Below, one piece after another: positions 1 through 5,402 of a stretch of 5,440 nucleotides of DNA. The translations under genes and the position numbers were made by a program. Position 1 is the first letter of the stretch. Each line of letters opens with the position of its first letter. The stretch spans positions 1-5,440 of the forward strand of contig JAFAFD010000266.1 of NCBI GenBank assembly GCA_023423675.1, in the 5' to 3' direction. The notes beneath the pieces were generated by a model, which worked only from the letters and a program-made list of their open reading frames with translations, ran no database searches and was not told where the DNA came from. The DNA comes from Pseudomonadota bacterium. GTDB lineage: Bacteria; Pseudomonadota; Gammaproteobacteria; Xanthomonadales; Xanthomonadaceae.

Positions 1-2
1 GC

Positions 3-659
3 TGCACCGGCAGCAGCGATGTTCCCACCGTGCAGCACATGCCCTGTTCGGCCGGCATGAAGCAGGAGATCGTGAAGCTGCCCGGCTCCGCGCCGTCGAA
101 GCCGGCTGCAGCCCCGGCGGCCGCTCCCACGCCAGCGCCGGTCGCCGCCGACCCCGCGCCTGCAGCGCCCGCCACGGAAGCGCCCGTCGCTCCCACACCG
201 CCGCGCGCGGGCCAGGAGCGCATCATCAGCGAGGCCTACATGGTCGAGCGCGAGGGCGGCGATGCCATCCTCGACAGCGCCCTGCTGCCCCGCCCCGGTG
301 ATGCCGCAGTCGATGAGAACGCGCCGCCCAAGCCGCCGCTGCCGCCGATCTTCCAGTGCCAGGATTCACAGGGCGGCCAGTACCTGCACGAGTACGAAGC
401 CGCGCCGGGCCGCTGCGAGCTGATGAACGTCAGCGGCCTGGGCGGTGCCACGCCGGTCAATGCGGCCAGCTGCGAAGTGGTCAGCGACCGTTGCAGCGAA
501 GTGGCCGAGGCGCAGCGCTGTGGCAGCTGGCAACAGCGCTTCCGCAATGCCCGCGGTCGCGAGCGCTTTGCCTCGGAGGAAAACCGCGATGCCGCCCGTG
601 CCGAGCGCGAGCGCCTGCAGGCGGTGCTGGCTGCGAGTGATTGCCGGGTGCCGGAGTAG
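3..659 (+). CDS. DUF4124-like, Cys-containing periplasmic/envelope protein (5' partial)
   Basis: The reading frame is open from the first complete codon of the window to the TAG at 657-659, so the true start lies upstream; the internal GTG at 30 is probably not the start. 218 residues are visible. The first part, with Cys1 and Cys15 of the fragment in a C-T-G-S...M-P-C-S-A-G context, resembles the end of a DUF4124 domain, common in Xanthomonadaceae secreted proteins. An Ala/Pro-rich linker follows (about residues 29-70), then a second Cys-rich part with Cys at about 119, 138, 157, 164, 173 and 214, and a charged, helix-prone stretch near the C-terminus. Eight visible cysteines fit disulfide bonding outside the cytoplasm, but the signal peptide would lie outside the window, so export is inferred. 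The biochemical role is unknown. It converges with the dehydrogenase gene across a hairpin. Confidence 0.8.
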   Translation, partial: CTGSSDVPTVQHMPCSAGMKQEIVKLPGSAPSKPAAAPAAAPTPAPVAADPAPAAPATEAPVAPTPPRAGQERIISEAYMVEREGGDAILDSALLPRPGDAAVDENAPPKPPLPPIFQCQDSQGGQYLHEYEAAPGRCELMNVSGLGGATPVNAASCEVVSDRCSEVAEAQRCGSWQQRFRNARGRERFASEENRDAARAERERLQAVLAASDCRVPE

Positions 660-680
660 GCGCTGCCGCCCGGCGTTGAT

Positions 681-719
681 GGGGTCAGAGCCCTTTCCTG
701 CGGAAAGGGATCCGACCCC
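681..719. repeat. Palindromic hairpin repeat, likely bidirectional terminator
   Basis: Two 18-nt arms (681-698 and 702-719) flank a 3-nt loop (tgc). 16 of 18 positions pair; the mismatches are at the seventh and tenth positions of the arms. The element lies 21 nt after the stop of the left gene and 9 nt beyond the stop of the convergent dehydrogenase gene, so it would fold in both transcripts. No T tract follows on either strand, so it may act by RNA folding or 3'-end protection rather than as a classical intrinsic terminator. I recognise this ggggtcag/gacccc type as a common dispersed repeat in Stenotrophomonas; that is recall, not a search. Confidence 0.7.
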
Positions 720-728
720 GGGTCAGGG

Positions 729-1505
729 TCAGAACCCGTAGCGCAGGAAGCCGCCGTCCACCGCGATGCATTCGCCGGTGACGTAGCTTGATGCCGGCAG
801 GCACAGGAAGCCCACCGCTGCGGCCACTTCTTCCGGCTCGCCGATCCGGCGCATCGGCGTACGTGCGATCACTTCTTCGTAGTAGTCGGCATCGGACAAC
901 GGGCCGGACGTGCGCCGGGTGCGGATGTACCACGGCGCCACCGCGTTCACCCGGATGCCGTCCTCGGCCCACTCCACCGCCAGGTTGCGGGTCATCTGGT
1001 GCATCGCGGCCTTGGTCATGCCGTACACCACGCCGCTGCGCACATGGGTCAGGCCCGAAACGCTGCCGACGTTGACGATGGACGAGGAGGCGTGCCGGGC
1101 CAGCAGCGGATGCGCGTAGCGCGACAGCTCGAAGGCCGAGAACAGGTTGGTCTCAAAGATCTGGCGCCACTCGTCCTCGGAATACTCGGTCGCCGCCTTG
1201 GTGACGTTGCCGCCGGCGTTGTTGACCAGGATGTGCAGGCCATCGCTGTGGTCCTCCACCCAGTCCAGGATCTGGCGGCGGTCTTCGTCATCGGAGACAT
1301 CGGCGGCCAGCGCATGAACCTGCATCTGCGGATGCACGTCCAGCAGTTCGTCGCGCGCGGTTTCCAGCATGTCGATATCGCGGCCGACGATCATCAGGTC
1401 GGCGCCGAAACCGGCCAGTTCGTGTGCGATCGCCAGGCCGATGCCGGCGCTGGCACCGGTGATCAGGGCCGTCTGCCCGTCAAGGCGCCACCGTTGCTGG
1501 GTCAT
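729..1505 (-). CDS. Short-chain dehydrogenase/reductase, tropinone-reductase-like
   Basis: A 258-residue classical SDR, a typical full length. It has the Rossmann NAD(P)-binding motif T16-G17-A-S-A-G21-I-G23, N95-N-A-G98, and the full catalytic set N120, S148, Y161 and K165 (Y-G-M-T-K). The C-terminal part, with N-A-V-A-P-W-Y-I at 187-194 and V-D-G-G at 249-252, ending G-F, matches the tropinone-reductase-like SDR subgroup. It should be a cytosolic NAD(P)(H)-dependent alcohol/ketone oxidoreductase; the substrate cannot be read from the sequence, and bacterial members of this subgroup are not tropane enzymes as a rule. The ATG at 1505 is chosen because the Rossmann fold begins about ten residues later and a GGAG lies 5 nt upstream; the open frame reaches back to 1652, but that extension is not SDR-like and overlaps the divergent lipoprotein gene. 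The gene stands alone on its strand. Confidence 0.93.
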   Translation of the reverse strand: MTQQRWRLDGQTALITGASAGIGLAIAHELAGFGADLMIVGRDIDMLETARDELLDVHPQMQVHALAADVSDDEDRRQILDWVEDHSDGLHILVNNAGGNVTKAATEYSEDEWRQIFETNLFSAFELSRYAHPLLARHASSSIVNVGSVSGLTHVRSGVVYGMTKAAMHQMTRNLAVEWAEDGIRVNAVAPWYIRTRRTSGPLSDADYYEEVIARTPMRRIGEPEEVAAAVGFLCLPASSYVTGECIAVDGGFLRYGF

Positions 1506-1510
1506 GTGTT

Positions 1511-1514
1511 CTCC
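1511..1514 (-). promoter_or_regulatory. Ribosome binding site of the SDR gene
   Basis: GGAG on the minus strand, 5 nt before the ATG at 1505. It fixes the start there rather than at the much longer upstream extension of the open frame. Confidence 0.7.
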
Positions 1515-1604
1515 GGGGCCGCGCCCGCTGTATTTCGATGCCGCAAGGATACGCGTCACAGCAGGGCGTTGCCGACAGTGCGACACTGCCGCATCACCCG
1601 CCCC

Positions 1605-1608
1605 GGAG
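1605..1608 (+). promoter_or_regulatory. Ribosome binding site of the small lipoprotein gene
   Basis: GGAG, 7 nt before the ATG at 1616. Together with the signal peptide beginning exactly at that ATG, it selects this start over the in-frame ATG at 1538. Confidence 0.65.
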
Positions 1609-1615
1609 CACCACG

Positions 1616-1822
1616 ATGCGTCTGCTGATACCCGCCTGCCTGTCGGTCGCACTGCTGGCCGGTTGCCAGAAGCCGGCCCCGCCCAACCCCGGGAAGCCGC
1701 CGGAGCCGCAGGCGCTGGCCAAGGCCATCAACCAGCCGCTGGACCGCGCCAAGGACGTGCAGAAGACCGTGGACGCCGGTGCCGAGCGCGAGCGCAAGGC
1801 CGAGGCTGAAGCAACGCAGTAG
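1616..1822 (+). CDS. Small predicted lipoprotein (68 aa)
   Basis: The 68-residue product starts with a short positive n-region (M-R), a hydrophobic stretch to about residue 14, and a lipobox L14-A15-G16-C17, so it should be cleaved by signal peptidase II and lipidated on Cys17. Gln at +2, not Asp, suggests Lol-dependent sorting to the outer membrane. The mature protein has a Pro-rich spacer (about 20-31) and a charged Ala/Glu/Lys/Arg-rich helix (about 33-68) that could form a coiled coil, giving a mature chain of only 52 residues. I do not recognise the family. It diverges from the SDR gene and converges with sppA; no operon partner is visible. The ATG at 1616 is preferred to the upstream ATG at 1538 because it has a ribosome binding site and places the signal sequence at the N-terminus. 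Confidence 0.82.
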   Translation: MRLLIPACLSVALLAGCQKPAPPNPGKPPEPQALAKAINQPLDRAKDVQKTVDAGAERERKAEAEATQ

Positions 1823-1832
1823 CGGATGAGAG

Positions 1833-1860
1833 GTAGCGCTGGGCCGGAGCCAGGCGTTTT
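1833..1860 (+). terminator. GTAG-headed hairpin with T tract; probable terminator, possible decayed SMAG repeat
   Basis: A stem of 1837-1844 with 1849-1856 (seven pairs, one of them G-T, and one mismatch, around a cgga loop) is followed directly by TTTT at 1857-1860. It begins 14 nt after the lipoprotein stop, in the right orientation for an intrinsic terminator of that gene. The four bases before the stem are GTAG (1833-1836), the hallmark at the head of SMAG repeats, so it may be a degenerate member of that family. There is no equivalent T tract for the sppA direction. Confidence 0.5.
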
Positions 1861-1879
1861 CATTACCAGCAAATGCCGG

Positions 1880-3802
1880 TCAGAACCCGCAGAAGCAATA
1901 CGCCAGTGCCTTCACCGGTGCACCGTTGCCCTTCTCGCGCGCGGCGTTCTCGACGAAGCGCAGCTGGGTATCCACTTCCGGCATCGTGCGCGCCAGCATC
2001 ATCCGCGCCACGCCCGAATCGGCCAGCATCCAGGCACCGGCATGGCTGCCGGCGAACCCACTGATGAACTGCGCGAACGGAGTGGCGGGCTTCTCGATGT
2101 AGCGCACGCGGTACTTCTCGTCATTGCCCAGCTTGGCACGGCTGGCGGCGTCGGCCACGGCATCCTTCATGCCGCCGAAGGCGTCGACCAGGCCGCGTTC
2201 CTTGGCCTGCGCACCGCTCCAGACGCGGCCACGGGCCACTTCGTCGATGGCTTCGACCGGCTTCTTGCGGGCCTCGGCGACGCGACCGGTGAAGTCGGCA
2301 TAGCCCTTGTTGATCACCGACTGGATGACCTGGCCCACGGCCGGGTCCATCGGGCGGGTGACGTCGAAGGCACCGGCGAAGCGGGTCGTGCCCACGCCAT
2401 CGGTGTGCACGCCGAACTTGTCCAGCGCGCGGCTGAAGTTGGGGATCATGCCGAAGATGCCGATCGAACCGGTGATGGTCGACGGATCGGCATAGATGCG
2501 ATCGGCGTTCATGCTGATCCAGTAACCACCGGAGGCGGCCAGGTCGCCCATCGACACCACCACCGGCTTGCCGGCGGCCTGCAGGGCCACCACTTCGCGG
2601 CGGATCTGCTCGGAGGCGAACACTTCACCGCCCGGCGAATCCACGCGCAGCACCACGGCCTTGACCTGGTCGTCGTCGCGCGCGGCGCGCAGCAGGGCCG
2701 AGGTAGACTCGCCACCGATGCGACCGGCCGGCAGGTCGCCGCCGCTGATCTCACCGGAGGCCACCACCACGGCCACCTGCGGACGGGTGTCCACCGGGTT
2801 GCGGCGCGCGTCGAGCTGACCCATGTACGAGGCGAAATCGATGTTGCGGAAGCCGCCGTCGGCGTCTTCGTCGGCCACGCCGCGCTCGATCATCAGATCC
2901 TCGAATTCCTCGCGGGTCTTCAGCGCGGTCACCAGCTTCTGCTGCAGGGCGAATTTGGCCAGGTCACCACCAGCCGCCGCCACGCCTTCGGGCAGGGTGT
3001 CGATGCCCGCAGCCAGCTGTGCCGGATCCAGGCGGCGCGCCTTGGCGATGTCACCCAGGTAGCGCTGCCACACGTCGTTCATCCAGAACAGGTCGGCTTC
3101 CTTGGACGCCGGCGAGGCCGCATCCAGCACGTACGGTTCGGCGGCGGATTTGTACTCGCCCACCTTGAACAGGTGCACGTCCACGCCCAGCTTGTCCTGC
3201 AGGCCGGTGCGGAAGTACTGGCGGTAACGGCCCAGGCCCTCGAGCACCACCGACCCCATCGGGTCCAGGTAGACCTCGTCGGCCTGCGCGGCCAGCAGGT
3301 ACTGCGACTGGCCCATGCTCTGGCTGAAGGCCACGATCTGCTTGCCCGAGGCGCGCAGGTCCTGCAGCGCACCGGCCACTTCACGCAGCGAGGCGAAGCC
3401 GGACGGCTGCAGCTTGTCCAGCTCCAGCACCACGCGTTCGATCTTCTTGTCGGCCTTGGCCGATTCGATCACGCGCAGCAGGTCGCGCAGCTGCACTTCC
3501 TCGGCACCGTTGTCACCGACCGCCTTGGCCAGCGCGCGGCTGACCGGATCGGCGCTGTACTGCTCGACCAGACGGCCTTCCGGCGCGATGACCAGCGTGG
3601 TGCGGTCCTGCAGGGATTTGCTGGCGCCGGCACCCATGCCCGCAGCGACGATGAACATCACCACCACGAACAGCAGCAGGCCGAAGAACACCAGGTTGAG
3701 GATCAGCCTGCGGGTGAAATTCATCACGTCCCACAGCCCGATGAAGAAACCGGCGATGGGATTGCGATGCGCCGGGGGCAGCGGGGGCACGGGTTGGTTC
3801 AT
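1880..3802 (-). CDS. sppA: Signal peptide peptidase SppA, 67K type (protease IV)
   Basis: A 640-residue protein, close to the ~620 residues of the E. coli enzyme, with the two tandem S49-type halves of the long form. SppA is an inner-membrane-anchored periplasmic serine protease that degrades cleaved signal peptides. A short cytoplasmic N-terminus is followed by one membrane segment at about 33-56. The N-terminal half carries the catalytic Lys in V-G-E-Y-K218-S-A-x-E-P, and the C-terminal half the nucleophile in A-A-S424-G-G-Y-W; these match the K209/S409 dyad of E. coli. V-D-S-P-G-G (388-392) and T-G-S-I-G-I-F (444-450) are further S49 signatures. The ATG at 3802 is chosen over an open extension to 3871 because GGAG lies 6 nt upstream and the anchor is then correctly placed. 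The C-terminus ends C-F-C-G-F, with two cysteines outside the catalytic domain. It converges with the lipoprotein gene and lies downstream of the MATE gene, 115 nt away. Confidence 0.96.
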   Translation of the reverse strand: MNQPVPPLPPAHRNPIAGFFIGLWDVMNFTRRLILNLVFFGLLLFVVVMFIVAAGMGAGASKSLQDRTTLVIAPEGRLVEQYSADPVSRALAKAVGDNGAEEVQLRDLLRVIESAKADKKIERVVLELDKLQPSGFASLREVAGALQDLRASGKQIVAFSQSMGQSQYLLAAQADEVYLDPMGSVVLEGLGRYRQYFRTGLQDKLGVDVHLFKVGEYKSAAEPYVLDAASPASKEADLFWMNDVWQRYLGDIAKARRLDPAQLAAGIDTLPEGVAAAGGDLAKFALQQKLVTALKTREEFEDLMIERGVADEDADGGFRNIDFASYMGQLDARRNPVDTRPQVAVVVASGEISGGDLPAGRIGGESTSALLRAARDDDQVKAVVLRVDSPGGEVFASEQIRREVVALQAAGKPVVVSMGDLAASGGYWISMNADRIYADPSTITGSIGIFGMIPNFSRALDKFGVHTDGVGTTRFAGAFDVTRPMDPAVGQVIQSVINKGYADFTGRVAEARKKPVEAIDEVARGRVWSGAQAKERGLVDAFGGMKDAVADAASRAKLGNDEKYRVRYIEKPATPFAQFISGFAGSHAGAWMLADSGVARMMLARTMPEVDTQLRFVENAAREKGNGAPVKALAYCFCGF

Positions 3803-3808
3803 GGAGCG

Positions 3809-3812
3809 CTCC
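3809..3812 (-). promoter_or_regulatory. Ribosome binding site of sppA
   Basis: GGAG on the minus strand, 6 nt before the ATG at 3802. It supports that start over longer in-frame alternatives reaching 3871. Confidence 0.65.
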
Positions 3813-3835
3813 GGATGGCTTCTTGCCGTGGTAAC

Positions 3836-3841
3836 AGCATA
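3836..3841 (-). promoter_or_regulatory. Candidate -10 box of a sppA promoter
   Basis: TATGCT on the minus strand, about 34 nt before the sppA ATG, is the best -10-like hexamer in the spacer. No good -35 lies at 16-18 nt; TTGTGT at 3868-3873 is too far (26 nt). This is a weak call. Confidence 0.22.
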
Positions 3842-3884
3842 GCCGGTGCCGTGTGAGGCGGCATCGGACACAAGTCAGGGGTTC

Positions 3885-3910
3885 GCCCGTCACGGTCTGT
3901 CGTGACGGGC
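3885..3910 (-). terminator. Perfect 10-bp stem-loop after the MATE gene
   Basis: Arms at 3885-3894 and 3901-3910 are exact inverted repeats (gcccgtcacg / cgtgacgggc) around a 6-nt loop. The stem begins 7 nt after the MATE stop codon, so it would form at the 3' end of that transcript and separate it from sppA. No T run follows on the minus strand, so it may be a non-canonical terminator, a 3'-end stabiliser or a processing site; partial read-through into sppA is possible. A competing 6-bp hairpin (3899-3904 with 3910-3915) shares its right arm. Confidence 0.5.
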
Positions 3911-3917
3911 ACGACGA

Positions 3918-5282
3918 TCATTCCAGGGCCGATTGACCGATGCGCAGGCTGCTGCGACGCAGGCGCCAACCCATCAGGATGGCGGCGGCGGTCAGGCCGA
4001 CGATCAGGCCGATCCACATGCCCTGCGGGCCCATGCCCAGGCCCAGGCCGAGCCCGGCACCGAGCGGCATGCCCAGGCCCCAGTACGCGAACATGGCGAT
4101 GAACATCGGCACGCGCGTGTCCTTCAACCCGCGCAGCGCGCCGGCCGACAGCACCTGGATGCCATCGGGGAACTGGAACGTGGCCGCGTACAGCAGCAGG
4201 GTGGAGGCGAGGCCGGCCACCGCGAGGTCATTGGTGTAGACGCCGACGATGGCGTCGTGGCCGAAGAGCAGCACTGCCGCGGACAACGTCTGCGTGCCCA
4301 TGATGATCGCGTAGCCGGCCCACGCCGCGCGGCGCACGCCGAAGCCATCGCCGCGGCCGACCGCATGGCCCACGCGCACGGTGGTGGCCTCGGCCACGCC
4401 CATCGGGATCATGAAGCACAGCTGCGCCACGTTGATCGCGATCTGGTGCGCGGCCGCTTCGTTGGCACCGAGGCGGCCGATCAGCAGCGCGGTGACGATG
4501 AACAGGCCGCCCTCCATCAGCACGGTGATGCCGATCGGCAGGCCGGTGCGCAGCAGGTCCCAGATGGCGGCCGGGCGCGGGCCCTCGAAGTGCGAGAACA
4601 GCTGCAGGTGGGCGAAGCGCTTGGTGAACCACAGGTAGGTGGCGAAGGCGATGGCCTGCAGCCACATCATCACCGCCGAGGCGATGCCCAGGCCTTCGGC
4701 GCCCATTTCCGGGAAGCCGAGCTTGCCGTTGGCCAGCACGTAGCCCATCGGCGCCAGCACCAGCAGGCCACCGAAACCAAGCAGCATGGTCGGCAGCGTC
4801 CAGTGCATGCCCTCGCTGAGGTAGCGCATGCAGAAGTACAGGGTCAGCGCCGGGCCACCCCAGCGCACCGCGTGCAGAAACGCCGTCGCCCCCGGCACGA
4901 TGTCCGGGGCGATGCCGAAGGCCGGCAGCAGCGGCGGCACCACGGTGAGGAAGGTGAACATGATCAGGCCCAGGCCCAACGCCAGCCACAGCGCCTGGCG
5001 GAACAGCGGGCCGATCTCGCGCTCGCGGCCGGCGCCGTGCAGCTGCGACACCGAGGCGGTAAGCGAGATCAGGGTGCCGATCGGGATCAGCATCGGCAGC
5101 CACAGCAGGGCCGTACCGATGGTCACCGCGGCCAGGGTGGCGGTGGCGTGGTGGCCGGCAATGACGTTGTCGACGAAGGAGATCAGACCGGTCGATACAT
5201 GGCCCAGTACCAACGGCAGGGCGAGCAGACCGGTCGCGCCCACTTCCTTGCGGAAGCGCGGCGTGGAGGTTGCGGTAGACAT
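3918..5282 (-). CDS. MATE family multidrug/cation antiporter, NorM-like
   Basis: A 454-residue, strongly hydrophobic protein with about twelve predicted membrane segments, the usual length for NorM-type MATE transporters. These inner-membrane pumps expel cationic drugs and dyes in exchange for Na+ or H+. It retains acidic residues that I place against the coupling residues of Vibrio cholerae NorM at a constant +2 offset: D38 in S-F-V-D-N-V-I-A-G (D36), E257 in L-M-E-G-G (E255) and D373 in F-P-D-G-I-Q-V (D371). G-A-L-R-G-L-K-D-T-R (381-390) and the M-W-I-G-L-I-V-G-L segment near the C-terminus are also family-typical. The ATG at 5282 is preferred to an in-frame TTG at 5300, though neither has a clear Shine-Dalgarno sequence. 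A Gly/Leu tract at about 404-418 precedes the last helix. Substrate and coupling ion cannot be told from sequence. It is followed on the same strand by sppA, with a hairpin between. Confidence 0.93.
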   Translation of the reverse strand: MSTATSTPRFRKEVGATGLLALPLVLGHVSTGLISFVDNVIAGHHATATLAAVTIGTALLWLPMLIPIGTLISLTASVSQLHGAGREREIGPLFRQALWLALGLGLIMFTFLTVVPPLLPAFGIAPDIVPGATAFLHAVRWGGPALTLYFCMRYLSEGMHWTLPTMLLGFGGLLVLAPMGYVLANGKLGFPEMGAEGLGIASAVMMWLQAIAFATYLWFTKRFAHLQLFSHFEGPRPAAIWDLLRTGLPIGITVLMEGGLFIVTALLIGRLGANEAAAHQIAINVAQLCFMIPMGVAEATTVRVGHAVGRGDGFGVRRAAWAGYAIIMGTQTLSAAVLLFGHDAIVGVYTNDLAVAGLASTLLLYAATFQFPDGIQVLSAGALRGLKDTRVPMFIAMFAYWGLGMPLGAGLGLGLGMGPQGMWIGLIVGLTAAAILMGWRLRRSSLRIGQSALE

Positions 5283-5345
5283 GGAAGTACAGGACGCCAA
5301 CTACGGTTGCGCGCGAAGGGCACAGGCACCGGGTTGCGGCCGGCT

Positions 5346-5351
5346 ATTTTA
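5346..5351 (-). promoter_or_regulatory. Candidate -10 box of the MATE gene promoter
   Basis: TAAAAT on the minus strand, the only A/T-rich hexamer in the leader, lies about 63 nt before the ATG at 5282. No convincing -35 hexamer is seen at 16-18 nt, and the SMAG unit begins 24 nt further upstream. Tentative. Confidence 0.3.
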
Positions 5352-5375
5352 CGGCCAAACGGTGCCGCCCGCTGG

Positions 5376-5402
5376 GTAGAGTCGACCGTTGGTCGACTGC
5401 TC
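5376..5402 (+). repeat. SMAG-type palindromic intergenic repeat (REP-like)
   Basis: GTAG (5376-5379) is followed by a perfect 8-bp stem (5380-5387 with 5391-5398, agtcgacc/ggtcgact) with a gtt loop, then gctc. The GTAG head followed by a short palindrome is the defining layout of SMAG repeats of Stenotrophomonas maltophilia, which lie singly or in pairs between genes, often near stop codons. Here it is upstream of the MATE gene; the gene to its right is outside the window. A GTAG at 5434-5437 may open a second unit cut by the window edge. Confidence 0.8.

Larger units (their letters stand above)
1506..1615. promoter_or_regulatory. Divergent promoter region between SDR and lipoprotein genes
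   Basis: These 110 nt separate two divergently transcribed starts, so promoters for both genes should lie here unless they are further upstream. I see no hexamer pair close to the sigma-70 consensus at proper spacing on either strand. The one structured piece is an imperfect dyad at 1573-1591: 8-nt arms around cga with one mismatch, core cagtg/cactg. It is a candidate operator or a small 5'-UTR hairpin of the lipoprotein mRNA. Confidence 0.5.

Noticed and set aside
30..659. GTG at 30 as the true start of the first gene.
   Set aside because: The frame is open to the left edge and the codons upstream of 30 already encode part of the DUF4124-like Cys motif.
999..1628. A 209-codon + strand frame antisense to the dehydrogenase gene.
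   Set aside because: Again in exact register with the sense codons of a confidently identified SDR, with no ribosome binding site or domain; a GC-bias shadow.
1506..1652. N-terminal extension of the SDR frame by 49 residues.
   Set aside because: The extension is not SDR-like, overlaps the start of the divergent lipoprotein gene, and would ignore a good ribosome binding site at 1511-1514.
1826..3856. A 676-codon open frame on the + strand running antisense through the whole of sppA, His/Gly/Arg-rich.
   Set aside because: Its codons are in exact register with those of sppA (both start positions leave remainder 2 on division by 3), so a stop would need TTA, CTA or TCA in sppA, codons that are rare in a high-GC genome. 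The openness is explained by codon bias, and the product has no recognisable domain.
3803..3871. N-terminal extension of SppA by 23 residues.
   Set aside because: It lacks family similarity, would include the candidate promoter region, and a good ribosome binding site precedes the ATG at 3802.
3885..5282. The MATE gene and sppA as a simple two-gene operon.
   Set aside because: They share a strand, but the 115-nt spacer has a perfect stem-loop right after the first gene and a possible promoter for the second; functional linkage is not evident either.
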